From Anaerolineales bacterium (GTDB taxonomy: Bacteria; Chloroflexota; Anaerolineae; JAAEKA01), in contig JACKBI010000001.1 of the NCBI GenBank assembly GCA_020634615.1, positions 806,001 to 870,000 on the forward strand: a stretch of DNA of 64,000 bases, in the 5' to 3' direction. Below the pieces are notes generated by a model. That model searched no databases, had not been told where the DNA came from, and worked only from the letters and a program-made list of their open reading frames with translations. This document shows, in pieces, positions 1-8,208 of the stretch (the first letter of the stretch is position 1; the number at the start of each line of letters is the position of its first letter). The translations under genes were made by a program, and so were the position numbers.

Positions 1-220
1 GCGGGTTTACAACCTGGAGCGCTACTACAACAACCAGGCTGGCATCGCCGAAGGCAGCGACACTTTGCCCAAGCGCTTCCTCGAACTTCCGGCCGACGGC
101 CAGGGCTCCCAGGGTCAGATCTGCGAGCTTGACCTGATGTTGGACGAGTATTACACCGAACGCGGCTGGGTCAACGGCGTCGTGCCGGAAAGCAAGCTGC
201 GCGAGTTGGAGATCATCTAG
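1..220 (+). CDS. Aldehyde:ferredoxin oxidoreductase family protein, C-terminal end (partial)
   Basis: The protein begins before the window. The frame starting at base 2 gives 72 residues and stops at TAG 218-220. The tail matches the aldehyde:ferredoxin oxidoreductase (AOR) family: a Tyr-rich start, LPKRF, LDLMLDEYY followed by RGW, and a final KLRELE. AOR enzymes are tungsten-pterin, 4Fe-4S cytoplasmic enzymes that oxidise aldehydes with ferredoxin; the metal- and cluster-binding parts lie upstream and cannot be checked here. The call is supported by the minus-strand radical-SAM maturase and two MoaD-like proteins at 2072-4040, a set known to accompany tungsten oxidoreductases. Substrate is unknown. 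Confidence 0.82.
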   Translation, partial: RVYNLERYYNNQAGIAEGSDTLPKRFLELPADGQGSQGQICELDLMLDEYYTERGWVNGVVPESKLRELEII

Positions 221-259
221 CCGTCCAACAGTTCACATCTGTGCTTGGATCTGTATAAG

Positions 260-298
260 AAAGGCCCGGAACAGGTTGATTTCCTGCCCGGGCCTTTT
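260..298 (+). terminator. Rho-independent terminator after the AOR gene
   Basis: A 10-bp arm AAAGGCCCGG (260-269) pairs with CCGGGCCTTT (288-297) and ends in a short T run. It lies 40 bases after the AOR stop and closes that transcript. Confidence 0.85.
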
Positions 299-300
299 AC

Positions 301-330
301 TTGAGCAGATCGGCGTTGGCATGATACAAT
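301..330 (+). promoter_or_regulatory. Putative promoter of the mntA-hepT pair
   Basis: TTGAGC (301-306), an 18-base spacer and TACAAT (325-330) form a plausible sigma-70-type promoter. The preferred mntA start at 345 is 14 bases beyond the -10 box, so the leader would be very short. A start at 321 would put the -10 box inside the gene. Confidence 0.5.
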
Positions 331-344
331 CAGCTGGACCAACA

Positions 345-641
345 ATGAAAACCATCGACAGCATCCGGACGATACTAAGCGAACATCTTCCTGAATTGCG
401 CGACCAATACGGTGTGACATCAATTGCCGTATTTGGTTCAGCCGCGCGCGGAGACTTCGATGAGACCAGCGACGTAGATATTTTGGTGGATTTCGGTCGG
501 CCCATTGGCTGGGAAATCGTGCACTTGCAGCTACGCCTGGAGGAACTGATTGGTTCTGAAGTCGATCTGGTTACCCGCAACGCTGCACTTCGCAAACCAC
601 TTCTTTGGACATCGATCCAGGAGGACCTGGTCTATGTCTAA
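345..641 (+). CDS. mntA: MntA-like nucleotidyltransferase, antitoxin of a HEPN/MNT pair
   Basis: A 98-residue minimal nucleotidyltransferase. It has the diagnostic GS-x10-DxD motif (G31-S32 and D43/D45), followed by a third acidic strand (SEVDLVT). In characterised type VII systems the MntA antitoxin transfers AMP to a tyrosine of the HEPN toxin and silences it. The start at 345 was chosen because a promoter -10 box sits at 325-330; in-frame ATGs at 276 and 321 lie in the preceding terminator or promoter. The gene overlaps hepT by 8 bases, so the two are translationally coupled. Function is inferred from motif and pairing. Confidence 0.85.
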   Translation: MKTIDSIRTILSEHLPELRDQYGVTSIAVFGSAARGDFDETSDVDILVDFGRPIGWEIVHLQLRLEELIGSEVDLVTRNAALRKPLLWTSIQEDLVYV

Positions 642-984
642 GCGGAGTGCTCTGCTATTCTTGGCGGACATCCTCGAATCCATCGATAAGGTTCAACGCT
701 ACACAGCAGACATGTCGTTTGAGGAGTTCGCTTACGATGACATGACGGTGGATGCCGTGGTGCGCAACCTGGAGATCATCGGTGAGGCCGCACGTCAAGT
801 CTCGCCTGAATTGCGTGAACTGTACCCATCGATAGATTGGGTCGCCGTGGTTGGGTTTCGCAACGTCGTCATACATGAATATTTCGATGTAGATCTGGAA
901 ATCGTTTGGACCATTGCAACCCAGAGACTTTCCCAACTACAATTTACCGTGCAGGAAATGATCGAATCAGTTACGCCGGAATGA
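634..984 (+). CDS. hepT: HepT-like HEPN-domain toxin (DUF86)
   Basis: A 116-residue, mostly helical HEPN protein. It carries the RX4HXY motif as R76, H81 and Y83; in studied systems Arg and His form the ribonuclease site and Tyr is the residue AMPylated by MntA. The start ATG at 634 follows an AGGAGG Shine-Dalgarno at 619-624 that lies within mntA. Its 3' end is followed by about 75 bases before the convergent PfkB-family kinase. The pair sits between the AOR gene and the minus-strand AOR maturation genes, so it looks like a small accessory insertion. The toxin motif is intact, so the system is probably functional. Confidence 0.85.
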   Translation: MSKRSALLFLADILESIDKVQRYTADMSFEEFAYDDMTVDAVVRNLEIIGEAARQVSPELRELYPSIDWVAVVGFRNVVIHEYFDVDLEIVWTIATQRLSQLQFTVQEMIESVTPE

Positions 985-1059
985 CGGACTTTCCGTCTAA
1001 CCAAGTCATCGCCTACCACGCGCTGTGTTGTTCGCCCGTCAAGATGTGCGACCTGTTCG

Positions 1060-2001
1060 CTAATTCTCATCCCTCAAATCGACCACCTCTACCTGCAACC
1101 GCAGCGCTTCTACCGCAGCGCGACTGCCAACGCTGACCCCCTCGCGCATGGCTGAGGCGGTTCCGGTGGCCACGCCCCAGGACGCGACCTCCGCCAGGGG
1201 CAGCCCTTGCTGCAATGCCCAGACGATGCCGGCCAGCAGGCTATCCCCGGCTCCCGTTGGATTGGTGACCGATACGCCAGGCGGCCTGGCCCACACCGCC
1301 TGGCTTGCCGAAGCCAGCACCAGCCCCTGGGCACCCATGGACAGCGCCACCATCTCGACTCCCTGATCCAGGAAATGGCCGGCTGCGCGCGACGCATCAT
1401 GCGGCGAGTCGATCACCTGACCGGTGAGTTCCTCCGCTTCAGCAACGTTTGGCTTGACAAGCGCAGGTTGAGCAACGCAGCCCAGCCGCAGTGGCTCACC
1501 GCTCGTGTCCAGAAAGGCCTGGGCGCCACTCGCCTGCAGCAGGTCGATTACCTCAGCATAGAAACCAATCGGTAGACCTGGAGGCAGGCTGCCAGCCAGG
1601 ACCCAGAGATCGTCCGGCTGCACGCGCTCGCGGATCCGCTGCAAGAGCTCGTCGTGCTCCTGCGCTGAAATCGTTGGCCCGGCCTCGTTGACTTTGATGT
1701 GGCGGCCCGTGGCCTGATCAACAACCACGACGTTGGTGCGTGTCTCGCCGGCAATTTCGACGAAATCGGTGGTGATTCCCAGCGCGTCTAGGCCCTGTCT
1801 CAGCATCTGGCCGGTGCCGCCGCCGGCGAACGCCATGGCCACGCTGTCTCTGCCCAGGGCTTTCAACGCCCGCGAGACGTTGAAGCCCTTGCCGCCCCAG
1901 TCAAGACGGGTCGAGCTGGCGCGCAGAACGTCGTCGAACTCAATGCGGGGCACCGACAACGTGCGGTCGAGGACGGGGTTGGGTGTCAGCGTGACGATCA
2001 C
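1060..2001 (-). CDS. PfkB-family sugar kinase, probably 1-phosphofructokinase
   Basis: A 313-residue ribokinase-fold (PfkB) kinase. The N-terminal TPNPVLDRT, the GGKGFNVSRAL motif and the C-terminal NPTGAGDSLLAG motif, whose Asp is the catalytic base, resemble the FruK/LacC branch that phosphorylates fructose 1-phosphate or tagatose 6-phosphate. Length is normal for that group. The start is GTG at 1999-2001 with an AAGGAT Shine-Dalgarno about 10 bases upstream. No PTS component or sugar regulator is nearby, so the substrate cannot be fixed; a 6-phosphofructokinase role (PfkB) is possible. It lies downstream of the two MoaD-like genes on the same strand, 70 bases away, and may share their transcript. 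Confidence 0.82.
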   Translation of the reverse strand: MIVTLTPNPVLDRTLSVPRIEFDDVLRASSTRLDWGGKGFNVSRALKALGRDSVAMAFAGGGTGQMLRQGLDALGITTDFVEIAGETRTNVVVVDQATGRHIKVNEAGPTISAQEHDELLQRIRERVQPDDLWVLAGSLPPGLPIGFYAEVIDLLQASGAQAFLDTSGEPLRLGCVAQPALVKPNVAEAEELTGQVIDSPHDASRAAGHFLDQGVEMVALSMGAQGLVLASASQAVWARPPGVSVTNPTGAGDSLLAGIVWALQQGLPLAEVASWGVATGTASAMREGVSVGSRAAVEALRLQVEVVDLRDEN

Positions 2002-2071
2002 GGCAGTATCCTTCGGCCTAAACCTGTCAATTGCTCGTCAGTTCAGACAGCGCAAGCGGAGGGACGGGAGC

Positions 2072-2365
2072 TCAACTGCCAAAGACGCGGTAGGCGCCGA
2101 TCTTGGGGAATAGGTCCAGCGTTTGGTCGGAGGAAACGCGGGTTTCGAGGTTGTCCAGCAGGCGAATGTTGCGGCCGTTGCGAAAGATGGCGATGTTGCT
2201 GCGCAGATTGCCGTCGTCGCCCAACATTTCAGGAACGAGCACCGGCAAGTTGGCCACCAGAAGTGCGAGAATGTCAGCGACTGTGGCGTCGGGCGCGCCG
2301 TCCACCTCGACCACCTTCAAGCCGGCTGCGCCGCGCAGCGTGCCGTTCAGGTGTACCGTGGCCAT
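2072..2365 (-). CDS. MoaD/ThiS-like beta-grasp protein lacking the C-terminal Gly-Gly
   Basis: A 97-residue MoaD-fold protein beginning MATVHLNGTLRG with a conserved core (DGNLR, FRNGRNI, LDLFPKIG). Instead of the usual Gly-Gly end used for thiocarboxylate formation it continues as AYRVFGS. The start codon directly abuts the stop of the preceding MoaD-like gene (stop 2366-2368, start 2363-2365), with GGGAGG just upstream, so the two are cotranslated. MoaD proteins donate sulfur to the pterin of molybdenum or tungsten cofactors; the missing diglycine suggests a structural or regulatory partner. It belongs with the radical-SAM maturase at 2736-4040. Confidence 0.8.
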   Translation of the reverse strand: MATVHLNGTLRGAAGLKVVEVDGAPDATVADILALLVANLPVLVPEMLGDDGNLRSNIAIFRNGRNIRLLDNLETRVSSDQTLDLFPKIGAYRVFGS

Positions 2366-2641
2366 CTAGCCGCCTCCCACCGGCGGGAAAATGTCGATCT
2401 TCGCGCCTTCAGGAATGACAGTCTCCAGCCGGTCGAGATAGATGATGTTTCGGCCGTTGAGCATGATGGAAATCCGACGCAGCAGATTGCCGTCGCCATC
2501 CAGCATCTCCGCGCGCAGATCGGGCCAGTGGGCGACCATCTCGTTCACGAGGTCACGCACTGTCTGGCCGGCCTGCGTTTCCACGGCCGGCTCCGCCCCG
2601 CCAACTATTGGTCGCAAGGTCGCATACACACGTACTCGCAC
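2366..2641 (-). CDS. MoaD/ThiS-family sulfur-carrier protein
   Basis: A 91-residue beta-grasp protein that starts MRVRVYATLRP and ends PPVGGG, keeping the C-terminal diglycine that is adenylated and thiocarboxylated in MoaD and ThiS. Core residues (DGDGNLL, MLNGRNI, DIFPPVGGG) are close to those of the protein encoded next, so the pair arose by duplication. The start is GTG at 2639-2641 behind AGGAGAG. It lies 94 bases after the radical-SAM maturase gene on the same strand. The probable role is sulfur supply for the tungstopterin cofactor of the AOR-family enzyme. Confidence 0.85.
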   Translation of the reverse strand: MRVRVYATLRPIVGGAEPAVETQAGQTVRDLVNEMVAHWPDLRAEMLDGDGNLLRRISIMLNGRNIIYLDRLETVIPEGAKIDIFPPVGGG

Positions 2642-2735
2642 GTTAATCTCTCCTACGGTCCACCATCTGAGAACCGCGGATCAAGAGAAAGCCGCGGATC
2701 GGAGTTGCAACTTGCCACCTGCAACTTGCAACATC
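2642..2735. repeat. Short spacer with direct repeats
   Basis: The 94-base spacer holds a repeated CCGCGGATC (two copies) and repeated GCAACTTGC units forming an imperfect inverted repeat near 2703-2731. No gene is visible. It may be a low-complexity repeat remnant; no terminator with a T run is seen, so readthrough from the maturase gene is likely. Confidence 0.4.
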
Positions 2736-4040
2736 TCACGGGCACTGCACAACCCCCTGCGCCCACAGACATGCGCCGCAAACCGGGTACTCGTTGCCGA
2801 TGCAATCTTCCTGGTTGGCCACCGACACCTCACAGCCGCCGCAAAACGTGCATGGTGGGAAGGCAAAGCTCTGAACTCGCTCGCGGTAGGCCACATACTC
2901 CGGGTCCCGCCACAGGTCGCCCAGGCTCCGCTCGCGCACGTTGCCGACCACGTGGCGATGCGAGAGACGCGGCTTGCCGTGCAGATAGCTCTGGTGCGAG
3001 TGCATCAGCGGCCAGCAGGGGCTGACGTCCCCGCTCCACGCGATGGACATCGAGCCGCTCTCGACGAAATTGCACACGTCGTTGGTACCGCCCCAGTTGG
3101 CGCCGGCATAGCTGACGTTGTAGCCGCTGTTGAACGCCTGGAAAAGCGCGTCGCGCGTCAACTCGTTGAAGTCCATCTTCGGCAACGACAGATCGGGCAC
3201 GAAGCTGGACGGGATGTAAGCCAGGCTCTTGAGCGTCTTGTTGTAGAGCGTCTCGGCTTGCAGGTCCTCGGTCACCGGCAGGACGTTGCTCACCGAGAAA
3301 TGGCTGGCGCCCAGCCGGCGGGCCAGTTTCAGCACCTCGGGCAGATCGTCGATGTTGCGCTTCATGGCGACGAATGCAATCCCCAGTTCCGTCTTGGGCA
3401 CCAATTTCCAGGGGCTGGTGGCGCGCATTTTGCGGAAACGCGTCAGGTTTTCAATGACGGTGGGCAACTCCGCGCCCAGCCGCACATCCGCATAGCTATC
3501 CGGTGTGGACCCGTCGATGGAAACCCAGAGAACGTCCAATCCGGCGTCGATCAACTGCCGGCCGCGCTTCTCATTGAGCAACGTGCCGTTGGTGATCATC
3601 TCCACCCGGGCACCCAGCGCCTTGGTCTGCGCCACCCACTCCACGGTACGCCGGTGGAACAACGGCTCGCCGATGCCGCCGAAATAGACCGTTGGGATGG
3701 TGTCCAGCGCGCGCAGGCCGTCAAGAATCGCCTCGAAGGTGGCGTCGGTCATGCGTCCCAGCGGCTCATCCCAGGCGTTGCGGAAACAGGTCACACAGTC
3801 CAGGTTGCAGCCGTCGGTCGGCTCGATGTAGACCTTGGCCAGATGGGTTACCGGGCGGTGCAGCCGCAAACCGTTGGTGACATCATCGATGCGCACCTGC
3901 GCGCCCGGCGTCAGACCCAGCCGCGCGGCGGCTTCCGGCGGCAGCACCAGCCGTCCCTGGTCATCGACAGTCGCCCACTCCGTTGTCTTCATCCCGGCCA
4001 CCGGTGCCGGCGTCAAGGGAATTGTCTCGACAGCTTGCAT
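2736..4040 (-). CDS. Radical-SAM maturase of tungsten-cofactor oxidoreductase
   Basis: A 434-residue protein with two parts. Residues about 20-60 resemble a SpoVT/AbrB-type DNA-binding or swapped-hairpin segment (TVDDQGRLVLPPEAA). The rest is a radical-SAM barrel with the CX3CX2C motif at C78, C82, C85 and a Cys-rich C-terminus (FCGGC, EDC, CGAC, QCP) typical of SPASM-like auxiliary clusters. This architecture fits the family described as tungsten cofactor oxidoreductase radical SAM maturase. ATG at 4040 was chosen over an upstream in-frame ATG at 4064 because GGAGG lies 8 bases before it. It heads a minus-strand run with the two MoaD-like genes. The exact modification is unknown. Confidence 0.85.
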   Translation of the reverse strand: MQAVETIPLTPAPVAGMKTTEWATVDDQGRLVLPPEAAARLGLTPGAQVRIDDVTNGLRLHRPVTHLAKVYIEPTDGCNLDCVTCFRNAWDEPLGRMTDATFEAILDGLRALDTIPTVYFGGIGEPLFHRRTVEWVAQTKALGARVEMITNGTLLNEKRGRQLIDAGLDVLWVSIDGSTPDSYADVRLGAELPTVIENLTRFRKMRATSPWKLVPKTELGIAFVAMKRNIDDLPEVLKLARRLGASHFSVSNVLPVTEDLQAETLYNKTLKSLAYIPSSFVPDLSLPKMDFNELTRDALFQAFNSGYNVSYAGANWGGTNDVCNFVESGSMSIAWSGDVSPCWPLMHSHQSYLHGKPRLSHRHVVGNVRERSLGDLWRDPEYVAYRERVQSFAFPPCTFCGGCEVSVANQEDCIGNEYPVCGACLWAQGVVQCP

Positions 4041-4393
4041 AGCTGATACCTCCGTATGAAACAACGACGATGCTTGTACGGTACTTCAAAGGTATGATAC
4101 TTCAGATTGCACGCCCGGCAAAATGCACCCGCAGAAGCCTGATTTCGGTGACGACCCGTCGACGCCGGGGAGTAAAGAAGCTGTTTAGAAAGTTTCGTGG
4201 AAGACTTCGGAAGTCGACAACTGTTTGTCACGACAGCCTTCCAACTGCAGGAATGCCCTCTGGCTACAAGTTCGTCGACTTCCGAAGTCTTAGTGAACCC
4301 CATTTCAGGATGGCGCCACAGGAGAAAGAAGCGATTGAATTGATCAATCGACTGACCGCAAGTATAATCATCCCCTCGGTGTACGAGTGAATC
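4041..4393. other. Divergent intergenic region
   Basis: About 350 bases between the divergent maturase and YfhO-like genes. It holds the 18-bp inverted repeat described separately. A plus-strand open frame (4070-4390) is rejected as a gene. Promoters for both neighbours must lie here, but no convincing pair of boxes was found. Confidence 0.5.
4201..4291. repeat. 18-bp perfect inverted repeat, dispersed element
   Basis: AAGACTTCGGAAGTCGAC (4201-4218) is exactly complementary to GTCGACTTCCGAAGTCTT (4274-4291), with 55 bases between. The core GACTTCGGAWGTCG recurs as an inverted pair at 18158-18203, so this is probably a member of a dispersed repeat family rather than a simple terminator. Confidence 0.75.
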
Positions 4394-6691
4394 ATGCTGT
4401 CACGCTCCAGCCAGTTACGAACCTATCTTATCGACGGCCTTGCGCTGTTGGCGCTTTGTCTGTTGTTTTTTTGGCGCGACCTGACGCCATCGCCAGCGGA
4501 CCATCTGAGCTTCGCGGCGGGCGACTTTGCAAACCAGTTTGTCGCGTTCGCACGCTACGAGGCCAGCCGGCTGGCCAGTTGGCAGTTACCCCTTTGGAAC
4601 CCCTACGCTTTTGCGGGCCATCCCTTCCTGGCTGATCCGCAGGCGGCCGTCTTCTATCCGATCAGTCTGTTGACGATGCTGGTAACCGCCGGCCGTCAGG
4701 GCTTGCTGTATCATGGGCTGGAGTTGGAGGCGCTGCTGCACTATCCGCTGGTGGCGCTGTTTACCTACTTGCTGGCGCGCCGGTTGACCGGCAGCCGCAC
4801 CGGTGGGTTGGTGGCCGCGGTGGTCTTCACTTTCAGCGGCTATCTCACCAGCTATCCGCCGTTGCAGCTTGCCATCCTGGAAGTTCAGACATGGCTGCCA
4901 CTGATTCTGCTGGCGCTCGAACTGGCAGCCTGTGCATTGGCTGCCGGCGTCACCCGTCGCGCGCGCGCGTGGACGATCGTCGCTGGTGTGGTGCTGGGTA
5001 TCTCCACGCTGGCGGGCCATCCGCAGTCCAGTCTGCTGGTGCTGTACGGGACGGCTGCATTTGCGCTGTTTCGTTTGTTCGCACCCAAGATCGCCGAGGA
5101 TGCAGAAGTGTCGGCATGGCGACGCCTGGGGATGGTGGCGCTGTTCCTTGCCATCGGCCTCGCCATCGCGGCGGTGCAACTGCTGCCGAGCCTGGAGTTC
5201 ATGCGCCTGTCAACACGCGCCGCGACCAGCTTCGAAGAGATGGGCCAGGGCTTCACGCCCTATGACCTGATCCAGCTTGTCTTGCCGGCCGTGGGCGCAC
5301 CGTTTCCCGCGCTTTATGTCGGTATCTTGCCGTTGGGCCTGGCCGCCATGGCGCTGGTTCGCTATCTGGCCATGGACCGCCCCGACACGCGGCCCGTACG
5401 GACACACCTGGCCTCCCTGCAAGTGGCATTCTGGGGCGCGCTGGGCGGGCTGGCGCTGCTACTTTCGTTTGGAAAGCACCTGCCGGTTTACCAGCTCTTC
5501 TACTGGCTGGCGCCCGGCTGGCGACTGTTTCGTCATCAGGAGCGCACGGTTGTGTGGACCGTGCTGGCGCTGGCCCTGCTGGCAGGGTTCGGCGCAGCTT
5601 GGTTGAGCCGGCTGCACGCGGCCCGATCAGCCGGCGACCCGCAGATTGCCGGCGACACGCGGCTGCCACGCTCAGTTAGCTCGATCTACGCCGGTGCGAC
5701 CGTGCTGGCGTTGGCGGCGGCCTTCGTCTTTTTTGTCAATTTCAAGGCTGGCGATGATGCGTTTTGGGGCTTCACGGCCGCGACGCTCTTTCTGGCCGGG
5801 CTGTTGTTCCTGTCAGCATTGGCCATCCGCAGCGGACGGTCGGTGTTCATTCTGGGCGTCATTCTGCTCGACCTGTTCACGCTCAACGTTGCCAGCCATC
5901 GCGGGCCATACGTGGCCGATCCGTTTCCGCCGCTCCCGGTTCTGCAGCAGGTCCTTGACGGCGCCGAGCCGATGCGCGTCGCCAACGAGGCCGGGCTGCC
6001 AGAAAACTATGGCGTGGCCTACCAGGTTGAAGAAATCGGCGGGGCCAGCCCGCTACGGCTCGCCAGTCTTCAGACGGCCATCGATAGCCTGTCCAGCGAA
6101 CGGCTGTGGGAGATTCTGAACGTCGGCTATGTCCTCTCAAGGGACCAGGCGCTGGCCATACCGTCTGAGCAGGTGGATGGCATGACAGACGAAAACGGCC
6201 AGCCGCTTTATCTGCACCGCCTGGCCGAGACACAGCCGCGGGCCTGGCTGGCCAGCGAAGTAGTTGTCGAACCCGATGCCGAGCGCCTCTGGCAACGCCT
6301 GGCGGACGAGAGCTTCGACCTGTCTCAGCAGGTGCTGCTGCCGGCCGCGCCTCCTGAGATGGACGATCCAGTTGACCAAACAGGCAGCGGCAACTCGATC
6401 AGTTGGCGCACACGTGATCCCGAGCACCTGGCGCTGGACGTGACCAGCCAGATGCCGGCGGTGCTGGTGCTCAGTGAACTTAGCTATCCCGGTTGGCGTG
6501 CCACGGTTGACGGCAGGGCCGCGCCGCTGCTGAACGCCGATGGCATGTTGCGCGCAGTGGCGCTGGAAGCCGGATCCCACCAGGTGGAGATGCGCTTCCG
6601 ACCGGCCAGTGTTTCCATTGGCCTGGCGATCTCCGCCATCACGTTGCTTTTGGTGCTGGTTGGGCTGATCCTGACCAGGCGACACAGATGA
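4394..6691 (+). CDS. YfhO-family polytopic membrane protein
   Basis: A 765-residue integral membrane protein with about a dozen hydrophobic segments. After the first membrane helix it has an acidic loop and the signature LPLWNPYAFAGHPFL followed by DPQAAVFYP, characteristic of YfhO/GT-C-like proteins; the C-terminal part (about 540-735) is a soluble domain ending in a last helix and a basic tail. Firmicute YfhO homologues contribute to glycosylation of cell-wall polymers, so a role in lipid-linked sugar transfer at the outer membrane face is plausible. It is followed after 7 bases by an O-antigen-ligase-like gene, which supports a surface-polysaccharide role. Confidence 0.82.
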   Translation: MLSRSSQLRTYLIDGLALLALCLLFFWRDLTPSPADHLSFAAGDFANQFVAFARYEASRLASWQLPLWNPYAFAGHPFLADPQAAVFYPISLLTMLVTAGRQGLLYHGLELEALLHYPLVALFTYLLARRLTGSRTGGLVAAVVFTFSGYLTSYPPLQLAILEVQTWLPLILLALELAACALAAGVTRRARAWTIVAGVVLGISTLAGHPQSSLLVLYGTAAFALFRLFAPKIAEDAEVSAWRRLGMVALFLAIGLAIAAVQLLPSLEFMRLSTRAATSFEEMGQGFTPYDLIQLVLPAVGAPFPALYVGILPLGLAAMALVRYLAMDRPDTRPVRTHLASLQVAFWGALGGLALLLSFGKHLPVYQLFYWLAPGWRLFRHQERTVVWTVLALALLAGFGAAWLSRLHAARSAGDPQIAGDTRLPRSVSSIYAGATVLALAAAFVFFVNFKAGDDAFWGFTAATLFLAGLLFLSALAIRSGRSVFILGVILLDLFTLNVASHRGPYVADPFPPLPVLQQVLDGAEPMRVANEAGLPENYGVAYQVEEIGGASPLRLASLQTAIDSLSSERLWEILNVGYVLSRDQALAIPSEQVDGMTDENGQPLYLHRLAETQPRAWLASEVVVEPDAERLWQRLADESFDLSQQVLLPAAPPEMDDPVDQTGSGNSISWRTRDPEHLALDVTSQMPAVLVLSELSYPGWRATVDGRAAPLLNADGMLRAVALEAGSHQVEMRFRPASVSIGLAISAITLLLVLVGLILTRRHR

Positions 6692-6698
6692 GTAACCT

Positions 6699-8165
6699 AT
6701 GGTTTCGAACCTGATAACCCGCTATCAGCGGCTGATTTTCAATCCTGACCGGCGCATTGCCCAGGCGGCTTTGGTGACCACGCTGCTGTTGGCCGCGCTG
6801 GCCGTCGCGCTGCTCGTTGCGGTCGCGGGTCCGGTGTATGCTATCGGCGCGGGACTGGGACTGGCCGCTGGCTATCTCGCTCTGCGCAGCCCGCGCTGGG
6901 GGCTGGTCTTCGTGATTCTGGTGGCGACGTTGTTGCCATTTGCCACCTTCCCAATTCGCATCGGCTTCAAACCGACCTTTCTCGACGCCGCGCTGGCTGC
7001 GTTTGTGCTGGTCTGGGGCGTCAGTCTGGTGACCGGCCGCGAGCGGCGTTTCACCGGCTCGCCCATGGGACTGCCGGTGGCAGTCTTTCTGTTTCTTGCG
7101 CTGTTCGCATTTGCGCTCGGCGCCGCCAACGCCCGCCCCAGCGTCACCACCATCCGCCGCTTCGCCGAGATCATCGGCGGGGTGCTGCTCTTTTTCGTGG
7201 TCATCAACGTCGTGCGCCAACAGGAGGATCTGGAGTGGACAGGCAAGGTGCTGATCCTGGCCGGGGCCGGGTCGGCGCTGATCGGCGTCGTGTTCTATGT
7301 CATCCCTGAGGAATGGACCGTGGCCGTCCTGAATGGGCTGGCGCGCTTCGACTATCCGGGCGGCTTCGGGGCGCTGCGTTACATCGAAGACGATCCGGCC
7401 AACGCGATGCGCGCCATCGGCACTGCCATCGATCCCAACACTTTCGGCGGCATGCTGATCATGTTCTCGGCGCTCGCGTTGCCACAACTCTTCGCCCGCC
7501 GGCCCATTTTACCCCGCTGGCTGGTAGCGGGGATCGTCGGGCTGACCGTGTTATGCCTCTATCTGACCTATTCGCGCAGCGCGATGGTCGGTCTGGCGGC
7601 TGCGATATTGTTGATTGCGCTGCTGCGCTATCGCAAGCTGCTGCTGTGGGGGCTGGTAGGGCTGGTGTTGCTCCTGCTGTTGCCGCAGACGCAGGACTAC
7701 GTGGCGCGCTTCGTGGAAGGTATCCAGGGGCAGGACCTGGCAACCCAGATGCGTTTCGGCGAATACCGCGATGCGCTGCGACTGATCGCGCGCTATCCGG
7801 TGTTCGGCGTCGGCTTCAGCGGCACGCCCGATATTGACTTGTATATCGGCGTCAGCAGCGTCTATCTGCTGATGGCCGAGACCATGGGGGTGGTTGGCCT
7901 GCTGTCGTTCCTGGCAGCCATGCTGGTCTATTTCGTGACATTTTTCGGCACGATGCGCCGCGGTCTGAGCGATGACCGGCGCGAGGCGTTGCTGCTGGGG
8001 CTGAGCGCGGCCGTGGCCGGCGTGCTGGTCAGCGGCGTGCTGGACCACTATCTTTTCAACCTGGCGTACCCGCACATGGTGAGCCTGTTCTGGATCTATG
8101 TCGGCCTGGGCATGGCAGCGATTCTGATCGAGCGCAACGGCCAGAAAGTGCGCGGCAGCTTGTGA
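6699..8165 (+). CDS. O-antigen ligase/polymerase-like (Wzy_C) membrane protein
   Basis: A 488-residue polytopic membrane protein. The middle region has the Wzy_C pattern: a loop with conserved Arg/Asp/Pro residues (ALRYIEDDPANAMRAIGT, then DPNTFGGML), a helix with YLTYSRSAMVGL, and a periplasmic-type loop with MRFGEYRDALRLIARYP and GVGFSG. Such proteins ligate or polymerise lipid-linked glycans outside the membrane. It lies 7 bases downstream of the YfhO-like gene, suggesting an operon. The last codons overlap the -35 box of the promoter for the STAS genes. The acceptor glycan is unknown. Confidence 0.82.
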   Translation: MVSNLITRYQRLIFNPDRRIAQAALVTTLLLAALAVALLVAVAGPVYAIGAGLGLAAGYLALRSPRWGLVFVILVATLLPFATFPIRIGFKPTFLDAALAAFVLVWGVSLVTGRERRFTGSPMGLPVAVFLFLALFAFALGAANARPSVTTIRRFAEIIGGVLLFFVVINVVRQQEDLEWTGKVLILAGAGSALIGVVFYVIPEEWTVAVLNGLARFDYPGGFGALRYIEDDPANAMRAIGTAIDPNTFGGMLIMFSALALPQLFARRPILPRWLVAGIVGLTVLCLYLTYSRSAMVGLAAAILLIALLRYRKLLLWGLVGLVLLLLLPQTQDYVARFVEGIQGQDLATQMRFGEYRDALRLIARYPVFGVGFSGTPDIDLYIGVSSVYLLMAETMGVVGLLSFLAAMLVYFVTFFGTMRRGLSDDRREALLLGLSAAVAGVLVSGVLDHYLFNLAYPHMVSLFWIYVGLGMAAILIERNGQKVRGSL

Positions 8166-8188
8166 GTCGTTTGTCGCTGTGGTATACT
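8160..8188 (+). promoter_or_regulatory. Putative promoter of the partner-switching operon
   Basis: TTGTGA (8160-8165), a 17-base spacer and TATACT (8183-8188) preceded by TGG (extended -10). The -35 box overlaps the stop codon of the upstream gene. The start codon lies at 8209. Confidence 0.65.
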
Positions 8189-8208
8189 CCGCGCTCTCAG
8201 GCAACACA

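Noticed and set aside
2442..4046. Long plus-strand open frame opposite the maturase gene
   Set aside because: The minus strand has radical-SAM and MoaD motifs; the plus-strand product has none.
4070..4390. Plus-strand open frame of 106 codons
   Set aside because: It runs through the inverted repeat, lacks a Shine-Dalgarno and has an arginine-rich, unprotein-like composition.
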